Source: Dehalococcoidales bacterium
GTDB taxonomy: Bacteria; Chloroflexota; Dehalococcoidia; Dehalococcoidales; RBG-16-60-22
Length of the DNA: 6,756 nucleotides
Reading direction: 5' to 3'
NCBI GenBank assembly: GCA_030606585.1
Contig: JAUWGD010000092.1
Coordinates: forward strand, 1 to 6,756
Shown: positions 1-5,275 of the stretch, piece by piece
How positions within the stretch are numbered: position 1 is the first letter of the stretch
How the letters are laid out: the number at the start of each line of letters is the position of its first letter
The notes under the pieces: model-generated
Databases searched by the model: none
What the model saw: the letters and a program-made list of their open reading frames with translations, nothing else
What the model was told of the DNA's origin: nothing
Program-made: the position numbers and the translations under genes

Positions 1-21
1 ATCGACTTAATATTCAGCAGC

Positions 22-852
22 TTACTTATCCAGGTCCTTTAATATGCTTTCGTCCATGGGGAAGCTCTGGGCTTCGGTGGGGAACGTGCCGGACTTCACC
101 TCTTCATGGTACGCGGATATTGCGCCGGATATAATATTGACAAGCTTAGCGTATTGCTTGGCATGCTTGGGAACAAAGTCGGTATATGAACCGAGGATAT
201 CATTAATGACCTGTACCTGGCCGTCGCAGCCGGCGCCGGCCCCTATGCCGATAGTCGGTACGCTTATTTTTTTTGAAATGAGCGTGGCAAGTGGGGCAGG
301 GACGGTCTCCAGCACGACGGAAAAAGCCCCGGCCTGCTCTAATGCAATAGCGTCTTCCAGCAGTCGTTTAGCAGCTTCCGGGGTTTTACCCTGTATTTTA
401 TGACCGCCGAACTGGTTGATGGATTGAGGGGTAAGACCGATGTGTCCCATAACCGGAATGCCGCATTCCACGATTCTCTTTACTTTCTCGGCGACGGTGA
501 CACCGCCTTCGAGTTTAACTGCCTGACAGCCCGTTTCCTGTATGAAGCGGGCGGCGTTTCTCATGGCATCCTCGGTGCTAACGTGGTAAGTCATGAAGGG
601 CATATCGCCGACGACAAGAGCGTTGGCGGTTCCCCTGACGACCGCCTTGGTATGATGCAGCATTACATCCATAGTGACCGGTATGGTTGTCTGATAACCC
701 AGAACCACCATTCCCAGGCTGTCACCAACCAGAATCAGCGGCACACCCGCCTCGTCGACCAGTTTAGCGGTAACGTAGTCATAGGCGGTAAGCATGGTGA
801 TTTTCTCACCCTTTTGCTTCATTTCCTGTATTTTATTAATCGTAACTCGCAT
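22..852 (-). CDS. panB: 3-methyl-2-oxobutanoate hydroxymethyltransferase (ketopantoate hydroxymethyltransferase)
   Basis: PanB transfers a hydroxymethyl group from 5,10-methylene-tetrahydrofolate to 2-oxoisovalerate, giving ketopantoate, the first committed step of the pantoate branch of vitamin B5 synthesis in the cytoplasm. The 276-residue product has the usual family length and the (beta/alpha)8 signature blocks: LTAYDY near residue 21, LVGDSLGM at 41-48 with metal-ligand Asp44, GDMPFM with Asp83, VKLEGG with Glu115, GHIGLTPQS at 136-144, the catalytic-type Glu182 in VVLETVP, and IGIGAG near 200. The ATG is preceded by a GGAGAG Shine-Dalgarno sequence that directly follows the panD stop codon, with only 8 bases between the two genes, so they are co-transcribed and probably translationally coupled. 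It is the last visible gene of the pantothenate operon. panC, if linked, would lie beyond the left edge. Confidence 0.97.
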   Translation of the reverse strand: MRVTINKIQEMKQKGEKITMLTAYDYVTAKLVDEAGVPLILVGDSLGMVVLGYQTTIPVTMDVMLHHTKAVVRGTANALVVGDMPFMTYHVSTEDAMRNAARFIQETGCQAVKLEGGVTVAEKVKRIVECGIPVMGHIGLTPQSINQFGGHKIQGKTPEAAKRLLEDAIALEQAGAFSVVLETVPAPLATLISKKISVPTIGIGAGAGCDGQVQVINDILGSYTDFVPKHAKQYAKLVNIISGAISAYHEEVKSGTFPTEAQSFPMDESILKDLDK

Positions 853-860
853 GACTCTCC

Positions 861-1232
861 TCAGGAGAAGATTTTCTCGTCCAGCTTCGTAACTATGGCA
901 TTATTCTTATCGACATGCACTATTTTCGGTCGGTAGTTCACTGTCTCTTCCTCGGGGACACTGGTGTAGGTCAAAATAATGACCAAGTCCCCCTTAACGG
1001 CAAGTCGTGCGGCGGCGCCGTTCAGGCAAATTTCGCCGCTGCCTTCCTCCCCTTCGATGGCATAAGTGGTAAAGCGGGCGCCGTTGCTGATATTGAGCAC
1101 GTGAACCTGCTCGTAAGGAATAATGTCCGCAGCCTCCATGAGCTTCCTGTCAACAGTGATGCTGCCCTCATAATCGATATTGGCGTCGGTAACAGTGGCC
1201 CGGTGGATTTTACTTTTCAGCATGGTTCTCAT
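861..1232 (-). CDS. panD: Aspartate 1-decarboxylase proenzyme
   Basis: PanD decarboxylates L-aspartate to beta-alanine, the amine half of pantothenate. The 123-residue protein aligns by eye with bacterial PanD: the N-terminal MLKSKIHRATVT block, then YEGS at residues 21-24. Known family members cleave themselves between Gly and Ser at this motif (here Gly23-Ser24) to create the pyruvoyl cofactor, so the proenzyme should yield a small beta chain and a larger alpha chain. ISNGARFTTYAI near 48-59 and NGAAAR near 71-76 are further conserved blocks. The ATG follows GGGAG by about eight bases. The gene lies 25 bases after the DUF2520 gene and 8 bases before panB, so it is the middle gene of a compact operon. 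The key residues are present and nothing looks damaged. Confidence 0.97.
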   Translation of the reverse strand: MRTMLKSKIHRATVTDANIDYEGSITVDRKLMEAADIIPYEQVHVLNISNGARFTTYAIEGEEGSGEICLNGAAARLAVKGDLVIILTYTSVPEEETVNYRPKIVHVDKNNAIVTKLDEKIFS

Positions 1233-1257
1233 TGTACTTCTCCCTGAATGTATTTGG

Positions 1258-2121
1258 TCAGCTTTTTTTCAATACGGTTTGCAGTTTTTCAGCCTGCTTT
1301 TCATTGATTTTTCCCTTGGCTAGAGCGACAGGAATAGTCTGCAGGCCCAGTTCTTTATAGGGGAATAGCAGGGCCGGAGCATTTTCGCGGAGAGCTTTAA
1401 GGTGTTTATTGACCGTACCGGTATCGCCGCGGGCGATAGGCCCGGTCAGGCAATCGGGTATTCCGATAGTATCGATGTTGTGGAGGGTTCCTTTGATTAA
1501 GGGGAGGAGGGCTTTGGTAGCCTGGTCGGTGGGGATGGAGAACGTCTGCCAGAGGTCGGTAGCCATTTTTACCAGGGTAACCAGGTAATTACAGGCGAAC
1601 ACGGCGGCAGCGTGGTAGGCTACCTTATCGCCGGCTTCCAGCTTTATCCAGTTTCCTCCCAGGGCGTCAGCCATTTCCTTGAGGCTGGCCAGCAGCGGTT
1701 CCTCGGCCTCGATACCGAATGTCGAGCCGGGGATATTCTCAATAGCGCGCTCCACGCCGGCGAATGTCTGAAGGGGATGAAACCCGCCTACTGCGGCACC
1801 GGATTTCCTGGCCGGTTCCAGAATATCTACGGAATCGGCGCCACTGCAGTGAACGACGCTCTGCCCGCTGTGCCACCGCACCTCGGAAGCTACGTGAGCG
1901 ATAGTATCATCGGGAGTGGTGATAAAGACCAGCTCGGCAGCATCGGCTACTTCCTGGTTGCTATCCAGCATACGGAGGTTGCTGACTACACTTGCCTTTT
2001 TCCCGGCGGTAGTGTGGCTCCGTCTGGACGCGCCGACGAATCGGTAGCCCTTGCTGCTTAACAGGACAGCCAGGGCAGTACCCACGGTTCCGGCTCCGAT
2101 AAATCCTACTTTGAGCATCAT
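1258..2121 (-). CDS. Rossmann-fold DUF2520 oxidoreductase, candidate ketopantoate reductase (PanG-like)
   Basis: This 287-residue protein starts with a dinucleotide-binding strand and GAGTVG loop (residues 9-14). Blocks typical of the Rossmann-like plus DUF2520 family follow: FITTPDD near 66, HCSGADS at 91-97, GGFHPLQTF at 112-120, and a helical C-terminal half with Lys166, YHAAAVFACNYL at 169-180 and GPIARGDTGTV near 227. The fold resembles 6-phosphogluconate dehydrogenase-like reductases. Ketopantoate reduction is the step missing between PanB and PanC, and this gene is first in an operon with panD and panB, so NADPH-dependent ketopantoate reductase is the natural inference. Francisella PanG is a known non-PanE enzyme for this step, and I believe it belongs to this family. 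Two consecutive ATGs occur; the second (base 2118) is spaced better from the AAGAGG ribosome-binding site. A structured leader with a terminator precedes it. The family call is firm; the substrate is inferred. Confidence 0.85.
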   Translation of the reverse strand: MMLKVGFIGAGTVGTALAVLLSSKGYRFVGASRRSHTTAGKKASVVSNLRMLDSNQEVADAAELVFITTPDDTIAHVASEVRWHSGQSVVHCSGADSVDILEPARKSGAAVGGFHPLQTFAGVERAIENIPGSTFGIEAEEPLLASLKEMADALGGNWIKLEAGDKVAYHAAAVFACNYLVTLVKMATDLWQTFSIPTDQATKALLPLIKGTLHNIDTIGIPDCLTGPIARGDTGTVNKHLKALRENAPALLFPYKELGLQTIPVALAKGKINEKQAEKLQTVLKKS

Positions 2122-2128
2122 ACCTCTT

Positions 2129-2160
2129 AAACAAAAACCCTCTCAGACATATTGAGAGGG
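2129..2160 (-). terminator. Rho-independent terminator in the 5' leader of the pantothenate operon
   Basis: On the minus strand the 8-bp arm CCCTCTCA (2160-2153) pairs perfectly with TGAGAGGG (2145-2138) around a 7-base loop, and TTTTTGTTT (2137-2129) follows. The hairpin ends only about 8-11 bases before the start codon of the DUF2520 gene and downstream of that operon's promoter. It therefore acts as a leader attenuator rather than a gene-end terminator. Its 5' arm is shared with an alternative helix (2154-2192). Confidence 0.85.
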
Positions 2161-2192
2161 CAAAATTTCCTGGGTTTCATTTTTGCCGTCTC
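2154..2192 (-). promoter_or_regulatory. Predicted antiterminator helix
   Basis: On the minus strand GGCAAAA (2187-2181) pairs perfectly with TTTTGCC (2165-2159). After one C/C mismatch, GAGA (2192-2189) pairs with TCTC (2157-2154), closing a 15-base loop. The helix consumes bases 2154-2160 of the terminator's 5' arm and bases 2185-2192 of the upstream pan-like hairpin, so it cannot coexist with either. This was paired by eye; no energies were computed. Confidence 0.6.
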
Positions 2193-2214
2193 GGTCGTAT
2201 CCGATCCAAGCGAC
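2185..2214 (-). promoter_or_regulatory. pan-motif-like RNA hairpin with two bulged adenines
   Basis: Read on the minus strand, bases 2214-2185 fold into a 12-bp hairpin with a GATA loop (2201-2198). The outer 4 bp (2214-2211 with 2188-2185), the middle 5 bp (2210-2206 with 2194-2190) and the inner 3 bp (2204-2202 with 2197-2195) are separated only by one unpaired A on the 5' strand (2205) and one on the 3' strand (2189). Two of the pairs are G-U. The published pan RNA motif, found 5' of panB/panC/panD operons in Chloroflexi, Firmicutes and deltaproteobacteria, is described as a stem with two conserved bulged A residues, so both structure and position agree. I cannot check the consensus sequence itself. 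Confidence 0.65.
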
Positions 2215-2236
2215 TTCTTTTGTTAAGGTCTTAGCT

Positions 2237-2264
2237 CCAGACTCACCGCCATAACGGTCGATGG
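2237..2264 (-). promoter_or_regulatory. Second, weaker leader hairpin (possible tandem pan-type unit)
   Basis: On the minus strand, upstream of the clear two-A-bulge hairpin, bases 2264-2237 can form CCG/CGG, then TCG/TGA beyond a bulged A, then CCA/TGG beyond a 3-base bulge. An alternative pairs TACC with GGTG flanked by As. pan-motif RNAs are known to occur mostly as tandem copies, so this may be the partner, but the fold is less convincing. The stretch is also framed by TTGTTA (2270-2265) and TAACAA (2225-2220), which could pair. Confidence 0.3.
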
Positions 2265-2272
2265 TAACAATT

Positions 2273-2302
2273 ATTTTAACCTAAATTTACTGTTTTTGTC
2301 AA
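2273..2302 (-). promoter_or_regulatory. Sigma70-type promoter of the pantothenate operon
   Basis: On the minus strand a perfect -35 box TTGACA (2302-2297) is followed after 18 bases by TAAAAT (2278-2273), five of six matches to TATAAT. Transcription would begin near base 2266 and give a leader of about 145 bases before the DUF2520 gene, containing the two hairpins, the antiterminator and the terminator. The promoter faces away from the hisA promoter across a 256-base divergent intergenic region. Confidence 0.7.
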
Positions 2303-2352
2303 TACATGGACAGGCATAATACAGTAACCGATTGTTTTCTACATAACCCAGG

Positions 2353-2361
2353 TGCTATAAT
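2353..2361 (+). promoter_or_regulatory. Extended -10 promoter of hisA
   Basis: TGCTATAAT combines the extended -10 element TGn with a perfect TATAAT (2356-2361). A poor -35 candidate, TTGTTT (2332-2337), lies 18 bases upstream, which fits extended -10 promoters that need little -35 contact. Transcription would start near 2366-2368, only about 10-12 bases before the hisA ATG. Confidence 0.6.
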
Positions 2362-2377
2362 TTTGACATAATCTGTA

Positions 2378-3109
2378 ATGGAAAGGGGCCCGAAGATAGA
2401 GATAATACCGGCCATAGACCTGCGTAACGGCAGATGCGTCCGCCTGTATCAGGGAAACTATAACCAGGAAATAGTCTTTTCCGACGACCCTTTCGACGTA
2501 GCCCTGAAATGGCAGTCGATGGGAGCGCCGCGCCTGCATATCGTTGACCTTGACGGAGCCGCCTCCGGCGATATATGCAACCTGGCAATTATCAGGGATA
2601 TTGCCCGGGCGGTATTGATACCCGTCCAACTCGGTGGTGGTATCCGTGATATTGAGACTGTTGAGGCATTGTTGAAAGCGGGCATAGACCGCGTGATTCT
2701 GGGCACGGCCGCAGTTGAAGACCCCCAGCTGATTACCGAGGCATGCTATCGCTACCATGACTCGATAATCGTGGGTATCGATACGCGGGAAGGTTTCGTC
2801 GCCACGCGCGGCTGGGTAAACGATACGGAACAGACCGCCATAGACCTGGCTGATTCCATGATGCAGATTGGCGTCAGGCGCTTTGTCTTTACCGATATCA
2901 GCCGTGACGGTACCCTGACAGAACCCAACTTCTCGGCAATCGCCGAAATGATAGACGCCGTCAGATTGCCGATTATCGCCGCGGGTGGTATTACCTCGAT
3001 AAGCCACCTTAAGATGCTGGCCAAACTGGGTGCCGAAGGCGCTATCATTGGCAAAGCCCTGTATACGGGAGATATCAACCTGAAGAAGGCGCTGAGAGAA
3101 ATCGAATAA
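2378..3109 (+). CDS. hisA: 1-(5-phosphoribosyl)-5-[(5-phosphoribosylamino)methylideneamino]imidazole-4-carboxamide isomerase
   Basis: HisA isomerises ProFAR to PRFAR in histidine biosynthesis, in the cytoplasm. The 243-residue protein shows the half-barrel repeat of HisA/HisF. The first half has IIPAIDLRNGRCVRL with catalytic-type Asp14, HIVDLDGA near 54-61 and the phosphate-binding QLGGGIRD at 84-91. The second half has VGIDTREG with Asp135, FTDISRDGT at 171-179 and AAGGI near 201-205. Family proteins usually begin close to the IIPAIDL strand, so this start gives a short extra N-terminus. No Shine-Dalgarno sequence precedes the ATG. Instead GAAAGGGG lies just inside the reading frame, 7 bases before an in-frame ATA. 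The transcript is probably nearly leaderless, from an extended -10 promoter immediately upstream. hisI follows after 29 bases. The product is certain; the exact start is not. Confidence 0.96.
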   Translation: MERGPKIEIIPAIDLRNGRCVRLYQGNYNQEIVFSDDPFDVALKWQSMGAPRLHIVDLDGAASGDICNLAIIRDIARAVLIPVQLGGGIRDIETVEALLKAGIDRVILGTAAVEDPQLITEACYRYHDSIIVGIDTREGFVATRGWVNDTEQTAIDLADSMMQIGVRRFVFTDISRDGTLTEPNFSAIAEMIDAVRLPIIAAGGITSISHLKMLAKLGAEGAIIGKALYTGDINLKKALREIE

Positions 3110-3138
3110 ATATATAATATGTGAGAAGGTGAACACAT

Positions 3139-3462
3139 TTGAGTAACTTAAAGTTTAACGAACAAGGGCTTATCCCGGCCATCGTACAGGACGCCGACAC
3201 CGGCGAGGTATTGATGCTGGGCTACATGAATGAAGAATCCATCCGCCTGACTTTAGAAAGCAACGAAGTCTGGTTTTTCAGTCGCAGTCGGCAGGAGCTA
3301 TGGCACAAGGGAGAGACCTCGGGGAATAAGCTCATAGTACGAGAATTATGGCGCGACTGCGATAGCGATACTATCCTGGTAAAGGCTCACCCCACCGGCC
3401 CCGTCTGCCACACCGGCAACAGGACCTGCTTCTTCACGGAGTTGACCGAAACCGATTTGTAG
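3139..3462 (+). CDS. hisI: Phosphoribosyl-AMP cyclohydrolase (monofunctional)
   Basis: HisI opens the adenine ring of phosphoribosyl-AMP to give ProFAR, the substrate of HisA encoded just upstream. The 107-residue product is the cyclohydrolase domain only; the HisE pyrophosphatase domain fused in enterobacteria is absent. Visible hallmarks are GYMNEES near 28-34, FSRSRQELWHKGETSGN at 47-63, the acidic metal site in WRDCDSD (Asp73, Asp75, Asp77), and the zinc-type cysteines Cys74, Cys90 and Cys97 in the DCDSD and GPVCHTGNRTCF blocks. The start is a TTG codon preceded by GAAGGTGA at suitable spacing, and it yields the expected N-terminus KFNEQGLIPAIVQD. The gene is 29 bases after hisA, so they form an operon. 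Its stop lies 5 bases from the convergent stop of the DUF1385 gene, with no terminator hairpin between. Confidence 0.97.
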   Translation: MSNLKFNEQGLIPAIVQDADTGEVLMLGYMNEESIRLTLESNEVWFFSRSRQELWHKGETSGNKLIVRELWRDCDSDTILVKAHPTGPVCHTGNRTCFFTELTETDL

Positions 3463-3467
3463 GATGT

Positions 3468-4367
3468 TCAGGAAGCAGCCTGCGCCGCTTCTTCCTCCAG
3501 GTCAACCTCCACCGCTTTATTCATCGCCGCGATGGCTACTTCCAGCTGTCTATCATCGGGCTCCCCGGTAGTCAATGACTGCATGAACAGTCCGGGAGCC
3601 AGGACGATTTTCATCAACCAGTTATTGGTATGCCTGGCGCCGAAATAGATAACCTCGTAGCCCAGCCCCATAATAACCGGGATGAGGACGATACGTGCCA
3701 CTATCATCAGCCATAGAATATCACGTCCCACGAAAGAGAATACGAAGATGGCGATTACCAGCACCAGAAACAGAAAACTCGTACCACAGCGCACGTGGGC
3801 CGTGCTGTAAGGCTTGATAGCCTCTACCTCCATGGGCACGCCCGCCTCGTAGGCATTGACCGTTTTATGCTCGGCGCCGTGATAGGTAAAAACGCGTTTG
3901 ATATCCGATAGAAGCCCCATTATCTTGAGATAACCGATGAAAATAGCCAGGCGTATCACACCTTCGACGATATGAAATACCACCGTGTTCGGTATGTAGT
4001 TATTCACCAGCTTGGTGAGAAAAAGCGGGGCGATAAAGAACAGGAGAACCACCAGGATTACCGCCGAGGCAATCATGCCCCAGATTGCCTTGGTGGGTAT
4101 CTCTTCTTCCTCTTCCTCCATGGCAACGTTGGCCGAATAGAGCAGGCTCTTGATGCCGAGCACCATAGCCTCGATGAGAATTACGACGCCTCGAACCAGG
4201 GGCATCCGCCTCATACGGCTCGTGGTAAGAGATGGCAGCGGCTTTACATCGGTAATCACTTCGCCGCCGGGCCGGCGGACCGCCGTTACCACCGAAGTGC
4301 GTCCGCGTATCATTACGCCTTCGATAACCGCCTGGCCGCCGTAGTTGTACTTCTTTTTTCCCGCCAT
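3468..4367 (-). CDS. DUF1385 family multi-pass membrane protein (YqhQ-like)
   Basis: The 299-residue protein matches the DUF1385 family (B. subtilis YqhQ). The N-terminal signature is YGGQAVIEGVMIRG (9-22). A run of six glutamates follows (84-89), then about four hydrophobic segments (roughly 96-118, 134-152, 196-214 and 218-238). Conserved polar motifs are TYHGAEHKTVNAYE (161-174) and HVRCGTSF (191-198) between membrane segments and LTTGEPDDRQLEVAIAA near the C-terminus, with an acidic, alanine-rich tail. The histidine-rich motif suggests a metal or catalytic site, but the family's function is not known to me. It follows rpmE on the same strand, as DUF1385 genes often sit near rpmE and prfA. 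The ATG has only a weak AGGCAG site and lies 7 bases after the T-tract of a terminator, so its expression may depend on read-through. Confidence 0.92.
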   Translation of the reverse strand: MAGKKKYNYGGQAVIEGVMIRGRTSVVTAVRRPGGEVITDVKPLPSLTTSRMRRMPLVRGVVILIEAMVLGIKSLLYSANVAMEEEEEEIPTKAIWGMIASAVILVVLLFFIAPLFLTKLVNNYIPNTVVFHIVEGVIRLAIFIGYLKIMGLLSDIKRVFTYHGAEHKTVNAYEAGVPMEVEAIKPYSTAHVRCGTSFLFLVLVIAIFVFSFVGRDILWLMIVARIVLIPVIMGLGYEVIYFGARHTNNWLMKIVLAPGLFMQSLTTGEPDDRQLEVAIAAMNKAVEVDLEEEAAQAAS

Positions 4368-4374
4368 TCTGCCT

Positions 4375-4408
4375 AAATAAAAAGGAGCGGAATATATTAA
4401 CCGCTCCT
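4375..4408 (-). terminator. Rho-independent terminator between rpmE and the DUF1385 gene
   Basis: On the minus strand AGGAGCGG (4408-4401) pairs perfectly with CCGCTCCT (4390-4383) around a 10-base AT-rich loop, followed by TTTTTATTT (4383-4375). It closes the rplU-rpmA-rpmE unit 22 bases after the rpmE stop. The ATG of the DUF1385 gene is only 7 bases beyond the T-tract, too close for a separate promoter downstream of the hairpin. Confidence 0.88.
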
Positions 4409-4429
4409 GCCTTCCGGTAGTATCGCCAG

Positions 4430-4636
4430 CTAACCTTCGAGCTTGTAGCGCTTTTTAAACCGCTCTACACGCCCGGTAGTATCCAGCATGCGTCGCTCAC
4501 CTGTAAAGAAGGGGTGGCAATTGCTGCATACCTCGACCTTAAGCTGCTTCCTGGTAGAACCCGTGGTAAATTTATGACCGCAGGAACAGACTACCTCTGC
4601 GTCGGTATAAAATTGAGGGTGAATTTTCTCTTTCAT
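4430..4636 (-). CDS. rpmE: 50S ribosomal protein L31 (zinc-binding type)
   Basis: L31 bridges the large and small ribosomal subunits near the central protuberance. The 68-residue product has the standard length and start, KEKIHPQFY. It carries the four cysteines of the zinc-containing (C+) form: Cys17 and Cys19 in VVCSCGHKF, and Cys37 and Cys40 in VCSNCHPFFTG. The C-terminal GRVERFKKRY block is also present. Having the cysteines places it in the RpmE class rather than the zinc-independent YtiA/RpmE2 class that replaces it under zinc limitation. It starts 5 bases after the rpmA stop with only a weak GAGTGA-like ribosome-binding site, so translation is probably coupled to rpmA. A strong terminator hairpin follows 22 bases after its stop. 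Confidence 0.97.
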   Translation of the reverse strand: MKEKIHPQFYTDAEVVCSCGHKFTTGSTRKQLKVEVCSNCHPFFTGERRMLDTTGRVERFKKRYKLEG

Positions 4637-4641
4637 ATCAC

Positions 4642-4896
4642 TCAGCCGGCGTAAACGCTGACCTTTCTCCTGTTGTTTCTGGCAGGCTCGAATTGAACGA
4701 TGCCATTGATAAGGGCATAGATGGTATGGTCTTTACCAATACCCACATTATTTCCGGGATGGATGCGAGTGCCACGCTGGCGTACCAGTATGGTCCCGGC
4801 ATTGACCACCTGCCCGGCAAATCTCTTGACTCCGAGTCGCTGTCCCTGGCTGTCACGGCCGTTGCGACTGGTGCCGCCTCCCTTTTTATGCGCCAT
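4642..4896 (-). CDS. rpmA: 50S ribosomal protein L27
   Basis: L27 is a large-subunit protein whose N-terminal tail reaches toward the peptidyl-transferase centre and tRNA. The 84-residue product has the canonical sequence: AHKKGGGTSRNGRDSQGQRLGVKRF, then GTILVRQRGTRIHPGNNVGIGKDHTIYAL, then a basic C-terminus. The protein begins directly with MAHKKGG, without the short cleavable N-terminal extension that Firmicutes L27 carries for the Prp protease. The first 11 bases overlap the end of rplU (ATG inside its final codons), and the ribosome-binding site AGAGGAG lies within rplU 7 bases upstream. Translational coupling of L21 and L27 is the usual arrangement for this pair. Confidence 0.98.
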   Translation of the reverse strand: MAHKKGGGTSRNGRDSQGQRLGVKRFAGQVVNAGTILVRQRGTRIHPGNNVGIGKDHTIYALINGIVQFEPARNNRRKVSVYAG

Positions 4897-5275
4897 CGGT
4901 TGTCTCCTCTTTCTTCTTACGCCGTGTTGCCCTCTTCTTGGCCGGTTTGGGTGCTTCTACTCCCGGAGGGAGTATTTTATCGATACTCAGACTGGTAAAA
5001 TTCTGGCGGTGCCCGTTCTTGCGGCGATAGCGTACCTTCGCCTTATATTTAAAGACGATTATCTTCTTACCCCGGCCGTTCCGCTCTGCCTTGGCCAGCA
5101 CCCTGGCGCCGTCGATAACCGGCTTACCGACCGTTATATTATCGCCGTCGGCGATGAGCAGCACCTTATCCAGCTCGACTGTGCCGCCCTCGGCTACTTC
5201 CAGACGTTCTACATCGATAGTCTGGCCTTCGGCTACTTTATACTGTTTGCCACCTGTTTCAATAATAGCGTAAAT
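4886..5275 (-). CDS. rplU: 50S ribosomal protein L21, predicted AUU start codon
   Basis: L21 binds 23S rRNA in the large subunit. Reading from base 5275 gives 129 residues that begin with YAIIETGGKQYKVAEGQ after the initiator, the canonical L21 N-terminus, and continue through LLIADGDNITVGKP to the conserved YRRKNGHRQNFT block. No ATG, GTG or TTG exists in frame at or before this N-terminus; an in-frame TAA lies upstream. The codon in the initiator position is ATT, six bases after a strong GGAGG. The first conventional start (a GTG at 5164) would remove 37 residues, including the ETGGKQY strand. The C-terminus carries about 30 extra residues, lysine/arginine-rich (KPAKKRATRRKKKEE), beyond the roughly 103-residue standard length. 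The gene overlaps rpmA by 11 bases. Product certain; start codon inferred. Confidence 0.93.
   Translation of the reverse strand: MYAIIETGGKQYKVAEGQTIDVERLEVAEGGTVELDKVLLIADGDNITVGKPVIDGARVLAKAERNGRGKKIIVFKYKAKVRYRRKNGHRQNFTSLSIDKILPPGVEAPKPAKKRATRRKKKEETTDGA

Noticed and set aside
2225..2254. Nine-codon leader peptide on the minus strand (MAVSLELRP)
   Set aside because: It has no ribosome-binding site, no run of regulatory codons, and overlaps the weak leader hairpin; most likely chance.
2122..2340. T-box or other amino-acid-sensing leader upstream of the pan operon
   Set aside because: No T-box consensus (AANNUGGGUGGNACCGCG) is present, and the leader is too short for a specifier-stem architecture; the bulged-A hairpin fits the pan motif better.
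2339..3136. Long minus-strand open frame antisense to hisA (265 codons)
   Set aside because: It lies opposite a clear hisA gene, resembles no family I recognise, and its composition is that expected of a shadow frame.
3463..3467. Bidirectional terminator between hisI and the DUF1385 gene
   Set aside because: Only 5 bases separate the two stop codons and no hairpin with a T-tract is visible, so the transcripts must overlap.
4886..5164. rplU starting at the GTG at 5164 (92 residues)
   Set aside because: This would drop the conserved first 37 residues of L21, which are intact in frame upstream and preceded by a proper Shine-Dalgarno and promoter.
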